DNA of 64,000 nucleotides. Origin: Trichoplusia ni. Its lineage: Eukaryota > Arthropoda > Insecta > Lepidoptera > Noctuidae. Shown here one piece after another: positions 36,817 through 48,011 of the stretch. The notes under the pieces were generated by a model. That model did not search any database and had not been told where the DNA came from. It saw only the letters and a program-made list of their open reading frames with translations. Location: positions 8,060,001-8,124,000 of the forward strand of contig NC_039479.1 in NCBI RefSeq assembly GCF_003590095.1, given 5' to 3'. The position numbers were made by a program, and so were the translations under genes. Within the stretch, counting starts at the first letter, position 1, and each line of letters opens with the position of its first letter.

Positions 36817-38466
36817 GTCGTGTCTTTTTCCACATCTGTAAAAATGTGACTTTGAAAGGTAGCGTTTTGTTCAGTTTTAAGAAATTATGACTAAAATACC
36901 AAAATAGCTTAGAGTATACGTCAAATTGATATGTGATCGTAATCCTGAATTAGTTAACGGAAGTAAAACTAAAGGCCTTTTTCTCAGTTGTGACAGTTTA
37001 GTGCGCTACTGCGTAACGATTTATGCTGTGATAAATAAAGCTTCAACAAAACACTGAACAACGTCAGCTCTTTAAAACTGAATATTAAGAGTTAACTATA
37101 AGAGTAAAAAAACAACAAACATACGGCCGAATTAAGAAACTTCCTTTTTGGAGGAGAGTTAAAAATAATTAAATTATAAGAAATTTAAGACCGAATTAAA
37201 TTATAAAATGGGAATGTAACGTAAAACACGAGATTATCTCAGCCACTAGGTGTAAAATCAACGGATAGGAAGTTGTGTTTTAGTAATAAAGTTATAGCAG
37301 TACAGAATTCAGGGGTTAGAAAGTGGAGCGTATATAATTATGGAATATTTTCGCCACTCGTCGTGTCAAACATAACAACGCAAGGCTCGTTACAATTGAT
37401 GTCAACGTAACGAGCTATAGTGAGCCGACTGTTCCAAGAATCACTCCCTATTTACTCTCGCCCCAAATCCTGAGTGTATAAATACGTCGACGTTTAGTTT
37501 ATAAAGCATGTGATTTGGGTCCTATTCTATTTAACGTCGCCTTGCCGGTCCTTTGTCGATGCCCCTGGGCGCACTTCCCCAAGAGTCAACGTGTGTAACC
37601 TTTATTGTACTGTAGAGACATGATGTTAATAAATTACGTCGAGTTACACCCTTATTTTATTTGACTTTTACTGGTCGTAAAATTTTTACTACAATGGAAG
37701 GAATTATTTGGTAACCTAGAAACAGGTTTTCTTATTTCATTGGTGTGGTTCTCATTACATTGGTGAGATCTGAGTTTGCTTTGTTCTTCTGCAAGGATAA
37801 ATAGGGTTAATTAACTTTTACATTATAGGCTACGCTTTTATGAATTTCAAACACAAACAGTGTGAATTTGTTGTTTGTAAATGCATAGCCGCCGCTTCTG
37901 GCATGAACTTCGTTACCAAACATAAACACGTTTGTTTTTATTTTGTTGATTGAACTGCCCACGTATATTGCTAATCAAATTGACCCTTTTCTGTTAATGT
38001 TATTAAAAGAGAGTCAATTTAAGATTGTATCGGGTTTATTGTACGTTCTTTTTGCTTTCAAATTGGCATTCCGCCTTACAATACGAGCGAGGTACCTTCT
38101 AAAAGAAAATGGTTGCTGCATGTTACCTTTGATTTTAGATTAGCACGCGCCAGTGGCTGTGTCCCTTTAATATTTCCTATGCAAATACTAAAGAAATATT
38201 CAAAAAGGAAATCGTTGTTAGCGTTCCAATGCGAAACCTTATACAGTCGCTGTTTCATATGTAACCCACAGGTGTTCTTACCAATGTTGCTGATTACAGA
38301 TTCGGATACTGAAATTTCAGTTCTTTATGTACTTGAATATGTGAAGACAAAAAGGCTTTATATCGTAAAACAGTACACATTAGCTGTTCTATTAGTTTAA
38401 AGTGGGCGCACTTACACACCATCTGGTTGCCAAACTCCTTATAAAGCAAGACAGTTGTTGGTGTGT
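36817..38466. other. Gene-free stretch with a possible promoter-like patch
   Basis: No coding frame over 95 codons with recognisable content. At 37385-37500 there is an inverted repeat (GCTCGTTAC / GTAACGAGC) about 75 bases ahead of a TATAAATA box near 37476, in a GC-richer block that continues to about 37600. This is discussed as a finding. Confidence 0.35.
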
Positions 38467-38512
38467 AAGAGAGAGGCTAATATACGCTTTGTAGTGCGCT
38501 GTCTCGCTTTCA
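38467..38512. repeat. Quasi-palindromic ~48-bp motif copy
   Basis: AAGAGAGAGGCTAATATACG and CTTTGTAGTGCGCTGTCTCG, ending CTTTCAC, align end to end with the copy at 44838-44885; GTAG(T/C)GCGC and the TCTCGCTTTCAC end are best conserved. Confidence 0.5.
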
Positions 38513-38794
38513 CTACTGCAGAAATCGAACAGTAAGAGTAGAGATAGGTGTAAGCAGGAAATGAGAAATTCGCCGGAAAAACTGAGATCATTTGGTATTT
38601 GGCGCACGCAGTCGACCCAAATCCGATTGCTTCCAATCTATGGAGCGCATGCCCGGCAACCGATCACTGATGATTGCATGAACCGGGTTCAAAAACTTAT
38701 TTCTTCGTCTAGGGAGTATTCGGTGACTTTAAATAATTGGTAGCATGTAATAATTCAATCTTCTATTAAGTACGTTTTGAAATTTAAATAAGTG

Positions 38795-38882
38795 TAAGCC
38801 TGATAGGCGGTCGTTACATGTAATGTATTAGTATCCTGCGTCTGGATGAGGCCGAAAGCTGACCTCAATACCTATCTTTTGG
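38795..38882 (+). repeat. Retroelement 3'-end repeat, degenerate copy 3
   Basis: CCTGATAGGCGGTCGTTAC, CCTGCGTCTGGATGAGGCCG and AAAGCTGACCTCAATACCTA follow the order of the GGTCAGATAGGCGGTC...CTGGAAGCCGACCCCAACA family at 34040 and 36526. It is heavily mutated, short and non-coding. Confidence 0.45.
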
Positions 38883-38964
38883 AAAAATTTAAGCAGACTG
38901 GTTTTGTGCTACCTGCCTATTTTTAGTTGTAAGTATACAATGGTTATTTGATACTCATCCATGC

Positions 38965-39130
38965 TAACATTATAAATGTGTGCTCGTGTCTGGTAGGCTT
39001 TGAAGACTAAACCGCTCAAACGATTTTAGCGAAATTTTCCGAAGTAACGTTGAATAATAAAGTGTATTATTAATTGAAAATATCCCTGGATAGAGGACGT
39101 TTCCCTACTTATAGTGAAGTAGAAAGATTA
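38965..39130 (+). repeat. Relic of a TATAAATGTG...AAACCGCTC retroelement
   Basis: ACATTATAAATGTGTGCTCG, GACTAAACCGCTCAAACGAT, TTTAGCGAAATTTTCCGAAG and ATATCCCTGGATAGAGGACG reproduce in order the 'TATTATAAATGCGAAAGT...AAACTGCTGAACGGATTT..GAAATTTGG...CCTGGA.TAGGACATAGG' layout of a common moth repeat (the reverse orientation of the ends at 48012-48206). Strongly diverged. Confidence 0.45.
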
Positions 39131-40589
39131 GTTATGTGAAATCGGAACAAAATTAATAAGAATTATTTTGCTGGCTACAATAAGCAAACTTCACATGAAT
39201 GAAAACAAAGTGTTTACAAAATTAATATAACCAAACACCCACCCGCTTGCGGGCGGAAGCTTTTATATGTTAATTTTGCGTATCGTATATTACGAAGTAA
39301 CAATATTTTTGTGTTCACTACTTCGATTTTACCTGACAATAAATAATTGTGGGTGTTTGCTGTAATGGGCTCTTCATCAGAGCCGCGGTCATCAATGTAA
39401 CGTGATACTCAATTAAATACTCCATGCATGCACTACATGTACACTGCACATGTGTGTGTGGGCCATTTATTTCCACACATGACCTTATCCAGATTTTAAT
39501 GAAACCATCAAGCTCATCAAAGTTTATTTATACCGCAAGAAAAATCTCCCTGAAATAAATCAATTGAATTTGTTGTCAAATTCTTGTCAAACTCTTCTTT
39601 TTAATACGTTTTCCATAAAGAATTTTTCGTATTAATTTCAGGTGATATACATAGTCAGCATTTCAACACCACAGATACCACCTCTAGAATATGTTACATC
39701 ACATTAGAATAAAATATTCAAATTTTATGAGAATGACATTCCTTTACAACAAGTGACGTGATTTGGACTTGGCGGTTTGGACTATTTGTCAACGTTAGCG
39801 CTTTGAGAAATGTAACTTGTCGACCTAGGCTTTGCGATTCATATGTAGAAATAATGAAAGTTTAAAAACACGATTGTTCAATTTACACAACACTAAAGTA
39901 TTAAGTTGATTAATACCTAGAAATAAGAATAATGTTATTAGATAGGTGAGAATATCAGAAAGGTCCACAACACACCCATTTCACCGCTGTGTGGCACAAT
40001 ATCGTATTTCTCGCAATTAAATGACGCGAAATGACAATTAATAGGAGCACCTAGTATTACTAGAATATAGCCTTACCTTTTAACGCGAAGTAATTATTGT
40101 TCTAAGTTATTAGAAGCTTACTTAATCCATGAATGCCGAAATAACGCTGGTCGTGTGCTTGTCGGACTCTTGTCACTGAGGGTTTCTTATTATCATAGTT
40201 TTGGTTACGGGACTCTAAAAATGGCATGTACTGTGTTCGGAGTTCGTCTATGTATGTGAGTTTATTTTTCGTTATTTTACTGTCTGAATGCCTTTTCAAA
40301 TTCGATATATGAGGTATTGTTAGCATCCTAACAGTACTCGCAACGGTAGTATGACAGTGGCTGTATATTCTGCACAAAAGAATATATTTGCTAATTTGTG
40401 CATGAAGCCATTTTTTGTTTAACGTGAGGTTAGTCGTAACTTTAAAATTATAGTATACAGTACAGTTTATGTTATTACAATTAGGAATGAGCGTTGAATG
40501 TGTACTAAAATAAATGATTGTCACTGATGAATCCTAAAACAAACTGACAAAGTCTTGACGTGTTTATCAGCAAACAGTATGCATGAAAT
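39131..40589. other. Gene-free stretch
   Basis: An 11-bp inverted repeat (CAAACACCCAC 39232-39242; GTGGGTGTTTG 39349-39359) brackets 106 bases, which could be a tiny element or chance. A 140-codon minus-strand frame (40102-40524) is the third-longest in the window but has no recognised domain and a length reachable by chance, so it is not called as a gene. Confidence 0.35.
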
Positions 40590-40663
40590 CGATCTCAGTG
40601 GCGTGCACTTGGAGAGGCCTATTTCCAGCAGTGGACTGCGATAGGCTGATGATGATGATGATA
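40590..40663 (+). mobile_element. RTE-type LINE 3' stub
   Basis: A 5'-truncated fragment that still encodes the end of the RTE-type ORF: GGA GAG GCC TAT through GGC TGA gives GEAYFQQWTAIG then a stop. A (GAT)n tail follows at 40646-40662. Flanking ATGCATGA occurs at 40579-40586 and 40664-40671, a plausible 8-bp target-site duplication. This is the same family as the minus-strand stub at 42203-42362. Length fits extreme 5' truncation during target-primed reverse transcription. Confidence 0.75.
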
Positions 40664-41669
40664 ATGCATGAGATATATTGCGTGGACATGAACAAATGGA
40701 AAAAAGGTAATGTCGCGAGCAAAATCTAGTTACAATATATTTATATACAGAACCTAAGGATTACTGCGAACACAATTCATAATATAAAACGTCAGATGCA
40801 AAACCCTCGTACAAAAATTTGTAAAACACCAAAAAAGCTTTTAATCCTTGTCCATTATTATCATTTCATTTCAAAAAACAATATGTGAATTGTGGCATGT
40901 TACCATTTGTTCGTAATGAAGTCTTCGCGGCGTTTGTATAAACTCTCGATATTGTAGTGAACAAGTTGAATATCTATCGGAGGGAGAATATTCATAAAGT
41001 TGCTGTCTGCCGATTTGAATACGAATGCTCCTGATTGCAGTAATATTTTAAATCTAGTATTTCTTGCTTGGATATGATTTTGCGAAACAATGTTTTAGTT
41101 GCAGAAGAAATGTTATAATATTAACGTACTTTAATATGCAAATTCTTAACAATGAACACATTTAAACTAAAAAATACGTAGTCATAATTTAAAGGCATTT
41201 TTTAAATACTAACCTAACCTAAAAAAAGGAACCTCTTAACCACAAGATCCTTAAAAAATCTTTAAATTAAGAAGTTTAAGTCTTTTTGTAGGCGAGTAAT
41301 CCAGAGTAATTTCCCGCTTCTGTATTATATAAATCTTCAACCGCGAGGTTTTGAACTATAAGCCGCGAATAAATAACTCTTAGTTTTGTTGGTCGGGTAA
41401 GCCAACTAAATCTGCTTCAATTTAAAGGTCGCTTAAGCCATGGCAAGAGGCTTTGAGAACATTTTCTTCTCGGAATGGTGGTTTCTGTCAAAGTGTAGCG
41501 GAAACTCTGCGGTATATACAAGTACCTACGCAAATACTAGCTTTAATAATCAGTGTTTAAATTTGATTAATATATTAGTCGTACTCGTTTTTAGTCCACC
41601 TAAAATCCTTCCGCTTGATTCTCTTTAGTTTTTTTGTTTTGGATAATCGATACCCACGTTAAGAAATTG

Positions 41670-41822
41670 ACTCCTTGTAGTCACATGCACGAAGGCATCC
41701 AGACCCGGGACGATCATTTGAAGATCATACAGACGCTGTACTATGCGGGGATCAAACCGGAGACACGTCGTGCTTAGTGAGTTTTATCGTGGTGACCTCT
41801 ACCACTCAGCTATGTTTGCTCT
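41670..41822 (-). mobile_element. tRNA-derived SINE, copy A
   Basis: On the minus strand an excellent A box TAGCTGAGTGG (plus 41802-41812) is followed by a B box GGTTTGATCCC (plus 41748-41758), then a body reading TCGTCCCGGGTCTGGATGCC and TTCGTGCATGTGACTA. The T stem mispairs, so this is not a working tRNA. The body aligns with the plus-strand copy at 53450-53625 (shared GTGATC/GTATGATC, GGGTCTGG, GCCTT, TGCATGTG). I recall this as a frequent moth SINE family. Confidence 0.7.
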
Positions 41823-42187
41823 TTTGTTTGTAAACGTTTTGCATTTGTGGGTAAAAATAAGATATACTTGTAACATAACACTGCTACGATTTATGATGTG
41901 GTTAATAAAAAGTTTTGACAGTCATAATAAAAGATACGTCAACAACCCGTGTTTTCTGGGTTGTGGAAGTCTTGTCAACAAACAAAAGCTTTGGTTAGTA
42001 AACTTATTATTATAAGCTACTGATGAATTATAACATTAGACTCTATTTACCATGAATGAACAATAGATTTACCCATATGTCATTTTTAGTTGATTTCATA
42101 AATGAAATTTAATAAAATGCTGTTATACGACACTGAGTCTGTGCATAGAACAACAACAATCTTATCTATGGAAGTAATGAAATATTC

Positions 42188-42377
42188 CTAAAAAACATAG
42201 ATCATCATCATCATCATCTCAGCCTATAGCTGTCCACTGCTGGACTTAGGCCTCTCCATACGTTCTCCAGCGCGACCGGTTCATTGCCACCTGTATCCAA
42301 CGAGACCCAGCGGCTTTCACCAGGTCGTCGGTCCATCTGGCAGGTGGCCGTCCTACGCTGCGCTAAAAAACATAGAT
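42188..42377. repeat. Target-site duplication bracketing an RTE stub
   Basis: The 15-mer CTAAAAAACATAGAT occurs perfectly at 42188-42202 and 42363-42377, directly either side of the truncated LINE. Perfect long duplications are the signature of target-primed reverse transcription and point to a fairly recent insertion. Confidence 0.85.
42203..42362 (-). mobile_element. RTE-type LINE 3' stub, recently inserted
   Basis: On the minus strand this encodes the C-terminal end of an RTE-clade reverse transcriptase ORF: RSVGRPPARWTDDLVKAAGS, then RWIQVAMNRSRWRTYGEA. The next codon is TAA where the sister copy at 40590 has TAT (Tyr), followed by VQQWTAIG and TGA. So either the terminal 9 residues are lost or the source copy was already mutated. 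A GAT-repeat tail lies at 42203-42217. GRPPxRWxDDL...G..W...A.DR..WR is from memory the RTE C-terminal signature. The 5' end is truncated; perfect 15-bp duplications flank it. Confidence 0.85.
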
Positions 42378-42404
42378 TTATTTATTAGAATATTAGATCA
42401 GGTT

Positions 42405-42604
42405 AGAATATTCTTTATTGTACACCATGGAATTACAGCAATGATTCTTAACACATACAATGTTAGGGTACAATGGCGGTCTTATCGCTAAAAGCAATAT
42501 CTTCCAGACAACCTTTGGATGGACAGGAAAATTATCAGTATGTACAGAGGTAGGTGGTGCACTATTGTTAAAAACATGTAAAGGTATACATAAACATACA
42601 TAAC
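42405..42604 (-). mobile_element. Non-LTR retroelement 3' end
   Basis: On the minus strand: CACCTACCTCTGTACATACT, TCCTGTCCATCCAAAGGTTG, TCTGGAAGATATTGCTTTTA, GCGATAAGACCGCCATTGTA, ending in GGTGTACAATAAAGAATATT (AATAAA at plus 42414-42419). I recall this 'CAAAGGTTGTCTGGAAGA..TAGCGATAAGACCGCC...AATAAAG' end as ubiquitous in moth genomes and transcripts, as the 3' UTR of a LINE. It lies 28 bases beyond the RTE stub's duplication, in the same orientation. Confidence 0.7.
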
Positions 42605-43041
42605 ATAGAAATAAGAAATAAAATGAATACATACAATAATCAGATAATCAGTGTTTAAGATGATTATTTAATTGTCACACTAATCTACCATTACAGGTTT
42701 CTTAACCTAATGCGGTAGCTAGGACTAAACAAAGGTCTAAGTATTTATGTGAACAAGGGTTTCAAAGATTGAATACACATAGTTGCAGGTCTAAATTCCA
42801 GCAACTGTTTTAATATGTAATTTTCTGATATGCATAGGCAATAAGTTAGCCTGATACACATGCCCATCATTGCTCCTCCTGGAATTGCTTGTTGCTTCAT
42901 CCACATTTCTCCTAGTTATGAAATCCTTACTATTTATGATTCCCATGTTTCAAATTTCTGTGTTTCCGCGATTTCTTGGAGTTTTCTGAATAAATTGGTT
43001 TCCAAGACTTTCAAAATCTTTGATTGATTTTTATCTTCTAC
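42605..43041. other. Gene-free gap between repeats
   Basis: AT-rich spacer between two retroelement fragments, with no frame or motif I can identify. Confidence 0.35.
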
Positions 43042-43911
43042 TAGCTGTTGCCCGCGACTTCGTCTGCGTGGTTAGAAGATATAAGTTATGACTTTTTCTT
43101 CGCTCCTATTGGTCGCAGCGTGATGATATACATATAGCCTAAAACCTCCCTCGATTAATGGTATATTCAACACAAAAATATTTTTTCAATTTGAACCAGT
43201 AGTTTCTGAGATTAGCGCGTTCAAACAAACAATTAGTATATACATAGTACATACATAGTATATACATAGTAATTAGTATATATATAGTACAATTAGTATA
43301 TAGATGCCAACGATATCTTCGCTACGTTTCATCGATTTTTAATTTCTCGCGCGGAGATTTTAATATTACGATAACTCATTACCTATTAACATTTTTGGCG
43401 TAGTGTAAAAGGCAATTTTGTTCTATATTACATGCATAATATATCTAACTTATTTATTTGGATAAGGATTGATACTGTATTGTTAAAAAGAGGTTCGTAA
43501 GTAACCAATAATTTTACTGTATTAAGAAAACACATAAAAATGGTTATTGTGGGTTATCCTTGGAAGATAGACATATACCACCGCGGACTTTTTTGTAGAT
43601 CTATTAAAGAGGTACAAACTCGCCATACATTGTTTTGTTGTAACTCAAAAGGTTTTGGCAGCGTTCTCGATGAAAGCTCTCGAATGGCTTAATTTTTTCC
43701 GACATGTTTAACTAATATCGCTGTAATATCGTCAGTTTACACAAAACCTAAACTTATTATACACTAAAACCTTCCTCAAGAATTGCTCTATCTATCGTTG
43801 AAAACCGCATAAAAATCCGTTCAGTACTTTTCTAGTTTATCGCGAACAGACAGACAGACGGACGCGGCGGGGGACTTTGTTTTATAATATGTAAGGATAA
43901 GGATAAGGATA
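43042..43911 (+). mobile_element. 'ACTAGCTGTTGCCCGCGAC' retroelement fragment with AAGGAT tail
   Basis: Begins ACTAGCTGTTGCCCGCGACT, TCGTCTGCGTGG; passes GATATACATATAGCCTAAAA and ATGCCAACGATATCTTCGCT; later has AAAATCCGTTCAGTACTTTT and GAACAGACAGACAGACGGAC; and ends TTTATAATATGTAAGGAT with three more or less perfect AAGGAT units (43892-43911). This layout (3' simple-repeat tail, 'ATCCGTTCAGTA', 'ACAGACAGACAGAC') is that of CR1-like / Daphne-type LINE 3' regions common in Lepidoptera. I see no reverse transcriptase in it. It contains a local TATACATAGT tandem array at 43231-43303. It may be one element or two abutting copies. Confidence 0.65.
43231..43303. repeat. AATTAGTATATACATAGTA tandem/cryptic repeat
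   Basis: Four imperfect units of AATTAGTATATA / TACATAGTA in 73 bases inside the retroelement fragment. Such slippage often forms at the AT-rich '..ATTAGTAT' end of this repeat family. Confidence 0.7.
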
Positions 43912-44837
43912 ACTTTAAGTCCATTGAATTAGATGCATTTTGTACTTTCATTTTTATTATTTATTTCATATTATTTTGGTTATCAGTTTGGTTTTGGTTA
44001 ATAAGTATAGCCATTATAAGCATACCATTAGTGGCCTTCCTGAAAAACTTTATTTATTATAATAATAATAGGTTTTCATAATAAGCAGGAAATAATTACG
44101 CTTTGTTTCCCTTAAAGTTGAATTCTACTAATAGTACTTAGCTGATTCAGCAAACTTTATTCTACCGTAAATCACGGTAAATCCCTGGATGTTGGTTCCC
44201 TGGGTGTAAAACATTTCGACAATAGATTTTCCTAGGAAAAAAAAAACATTTCGAGCAACATTTTCAGCTGTTAAAAAGGATTTCACAACACAAACGTGAC
44301 GTAAAATTAAATAAAAAACAAACTATTGCGGTTTTCGACATAATTTCTTGCGTATACTACAAAAGCCTGTTATGAAACTTAGCTTATTAAATATTTGTTA
44401 TAGTATAGACAAACTGTAGTATTCTATATGTAAATCAAATAGACATAACTCTGTATAAATAGTAGATAGCCATGTAGCAATAAAGTCAACGTTAGCATTT
44501 GACAAATTGAAATTTGGTTAGTATGTAATTTTTTTATTTTATGATTCTAATTTGTGTATTAGACAATTTAATAAATGCAATCGTTTGTAACAAATTCATT
44601 CATTTTAATTCATGTAACTGTGTGTAATTTAGAAATATTTTTTTGACAAGACGAAGCTGATTAAAAAAAAAGAATAAAATAAAATATGCATGGAGAGGAC
44701 AAAAATCAAAATAATAGTTACATTTTCTGACAAAGAATAAATATGTTTTTGACAAGATGTTAATGTTCTCATGAACAAGTCTAAGTTTATCATAAAATTA
44801 AAAAAGGGACATCCGTCCTGAAAGTAAAACTGGTGCA
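43912..44837. other. Gene-free stretch
   Basis: AT-rich, with several runs of A and T. Nothing recognisable. Confidence 0.35.
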
Positions 44838-44885
44838 GAAGCGAGACGCATCTTTATGATTTGTAGCGCGCCATCTTGCTTCCAC
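44838..44885. repeat. Quasi-palindromic ~48-bp motif copy
   Basis: GAAGCGAGACGCATCTTTAT ... TTGTAGCGCGCCATCTTGCT then TCCAC. The left GAAGCGAGACGC is nearly the complement of the right GCGCCATCTTGCTTCC, so the unit could fold. It is GC-rich in an AT-rich setting, and its termini match the copy at 61877-61922. Confidence 0.6.
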
Positions 44886-45314
44886 AGTAACACGATTTTG
44901 ATCTCTAAAACTATTACTAAAAGTAAAAACAGAAATCTCATGAAACCACGTAGAAAGTGGATTCGTATGTAAGTGGCTACCGGGTAGATACTTCACAGGT
45001 TATCTAATGTCAAGTACTTTGTATCCTCATTGACGAAGGTATCAAACTGACTGAAAACCAATAGTGAAGACTAAGGAATTCTTCAACAAATCCATGAAGA
45101 AACTCCACTTCAATATGATTCGTCGTCATTTGTTCCTTTGATGCCATGTCTGACCTAACTCCAGTTCAAAATGCCAGAAATTTATTCTGAACATTTGTTT
45201 TATTACGCCTATTATAGTGACAATTATTTGTGGAACAGATTTTTCATTGCTTTTACACTTATGCCTAAAACATAAGTTTTGATAGTAACTGTCGTGAGAA
45301 TGATTCATTATTAA

Positions 45315-45440
45315 ATGATGTAACGGTTTACTCACGCGTATTTATCGGGGTAGCCCGACTAGTTTCGGACCCAATCGGAGTCCTTAATCATGAGCAGACG
45401 CGGCGGGATCGCGATCGCGATGAGTAAACCGTTACATCAT
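45315..45440. mobile_element. Short TIR element (MITE-like), copy 2
   Basis: 126 bp with perfect 20-bp inverted repeats ATGATGTAACGGTTTACTCA (45315-45334) and its complement (45421-45440). The core (CGCGTATTTATCGGGGTAGC, CCGACTAGTTTCGGACCCAA, and on to GCGGCGGGATCGCGA) differs from copy 1 at only two positions over about 80 bases. The right inner part is shorter and lacks the arm duplication of copy 1. TTAA abuts both ends with a one-base offset, so a TTAA target is possible but unproved. The 13 bases outside the left arm match copy 1, so the element may extend further. No coding capacity. Confidence 0.8.
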
Positions 45441-48011
45441 TAAATAATAAAGCATAAGTTGAGTAAAATCCTTTATTAAAAACTTTTTGTATGAGACCGG
45501 TACTGATATTTGAAGATGGTTTATGTTTTTGTCTTGTTTCGTCTGGTTGTTTGTTCAGTATTAAATATAGAAGTGTATCAAGTTTATTTCCTATCGAGTA
45601 TTCTATTTTAGCAAGTATTTTTTCTGAATTGTTGGGTGCGCGAGGAAAACTATTGTCGAAATATTTGTATTATAGGATTACAAATCTGTCCTTCGTATCG
45701 TATATCATACTTATATATCAATCGCCCTCTTTTACGATGTTAGTGACGTAATAACTGATTTAAGAGATAGCTGCGAAAAAGTGTGTTTATGTCATTTCTG
45801 GATACGAAATACTTCAATTTAGTAATACAATAATTGGTTGGGTTATTTAATCGATGGGTGTTGATAACAAAGTTAATGTTTCACGGTTCCTTTTATATTA
45901 AACCGCCAATTTCCAACAATCCAACAGAGGTCCAATGAGATGAAAAATAATGAATTTTTACCAAGTACCTACTTTTTGATTCAATAAATTATATTGTGTG
46001 TTTTGCTTTTGGCGTCTAATGTCCCGTAAATTTCTAAGAAAAATTTTAACGATTCTGAAGGAATATTTAACTGAGTTTCTTCTGACTTATTACCAATATG
46101 AAATTAGGAGGCCCGCGTTGGCGTTGCTATTGTGTCAAGAATGTATTTATTAAAGCTATGTTTATTTGTAATATCTACAGCTTGCCAATTAATTTAAACG
46201 GCAGTTTATAAATGCAACAAAAATCAAGTCAGCATCGGCTAAATAAGACTTAGAAAATTAGTTTAACATTGATCCGGTGTAAACCAGTTCTCGGTTTGAG
46301 CAAATGTAAGTTTTAACTAAAATAAGCTCTCCGTTTAAAAATGTAGAGCTGGGATTGTTTACATTCCATTTTCAAAAAGTTCGCTACAAAACCAAGCGTG
46401 GGAAGTAAACTTAACAATGATTAATCTGTTTATTATCTTTCCGCTGAGCGGAACAAACTAACACAAATATAATAATTGCAAAACACGCAGTTTTAGTTAT
46501 ATTACTTTAATTTTTAATGAGAATTCCAAGGGATAAAAGGCGTGGTAGTATTTATCTACCTTTAATGAGGTGCCGCGGGGCTACAAGCATCCTGATGCAA
46601 TGTAATTTGAAACTGCATTAAATTTACTACCGTTTTATTAAAGTACAAAGCAAACTTTGCACGGAATTCAATTTCGCCTACGTTCTTCTCGTAGTTTATC
46701 TCTCTTTTTAATTAAATTATTTATTACATTCGTTTTATAGGTTTACTAACTGCTCTTCATTTCAAGGAAAAATATACAACTTATAGTAGTATAATTATAG
46801 TATAGTATAAGTCTACAGCTTTAATTTTAAGTTAATTTCATCTATTTATTTCTAGAGCTATTTCTATTTTAATTATTATTCTTCAAGACAACTTTAGTGA
46901 GACTATAGTTAATAATTAAACTAAATATACATGTGGAAATATTAAATAACATTATTTTTACTAAAGGAAATAACAAAATCTGCAAAAACAGTTTCAGCCT
47001 AGACCAAAAATACAGCAACAACTCTTCTGCTCGAATAAATAGATTTCTACTTTCCCGACTCATATTTATACCCTGAGAGCGTAACAACGTGGTTTATTCC
47101 CACAGTAACAGATGAAAGAATAGTGAATTTCATTTGTGTTTTTCCATGACACGTGTTCATTTGCCATCAGATTGCGGAAGCGACAGGTACGATGAGGGGC
47201 AAATATAATGTACCGAAAAAGTTGTAAAAAATAGACTAACTGTAGAATCACTTGTCGATGATTGAATAGCGGTTATATACAAATTCTGTGTAATTTTATT
47301 CTTGTAGATTAAGTAGATATAGCAAATAGATAAAGTACTTATCTATTTGAACCTACGTTTCATTGAAAATGAAACAAAGTTATATTGAAATCTTAAAGGA
47401 CACATTGCTAAAGATTTTATCATCGTTATTACAGGGCGATTCTGTCTACTTAAATCAATGAAATTTCGGATTTATTTGCCGCCTACTTGCTAATGTTGCG
47501 TAGGTTTCATTCAATGTGAACGAGAGTTAAAAAAGGTCAATTCAGTAATCAGTTATAAGAATAAGAATTCAAGAAGTTTGAACTTCGTTTTAAGGAAACA
47601 AATATGTCTACAACCTAACAAATAAACAAATTGTTGAATTATCTGTCAAAATGAGAGTGGAAGAACTTAGCAGTTGACCGTGAATTGCTAGAGTCTCGTA
47701 CAAGATCTATATTATAAGTCACCCTGCACTTTTATCAAATAACATAATTAATCATAACAAACCTGTTTCACCGTAATTTATTTCTAAATTTTGAAGATGA
47801 AAAGTCATGAATCGTACAGCCTTAAGCTTAAATTAAGTACCTACAAAGTGTTAAAAGAAATAAAGTTTCGAATTAGCAACGTCCAATTAAGCGTCTAAGT
47901 TAGGCTCAATCAAAGTTGTACTTTATTGTGGACTAATAAAGAATTCGCAGAAAATAAATATTCGAGGCTCATTTAACTTAAATTACTTTGTGCAGAAACG
48001 GTGTATTTAAG
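45441..48011. other. Gene-free stretch
   Basis: The first frame (45491-45751, 86 codons) is I/L/S/Y-rich with no domain. Minus-strand frames near 46869-47251 are also short and unrecognised. Nothing else seen. Confidence 0.35.

Noticed and set aside
40102..40524. 140-codon minus-strand frame
   Set aside because: No recognisable domain, and one or two frames of this length are expected by chance in 128 kb of six-frame AT-rich sequence. Possible but unsupported.
41735..41822. Functional tRNA gene on the minus strand
   Set aside because: Good A box, but the T stem mispairs and the sequence continues into the SINE body shared with 53450-53625.
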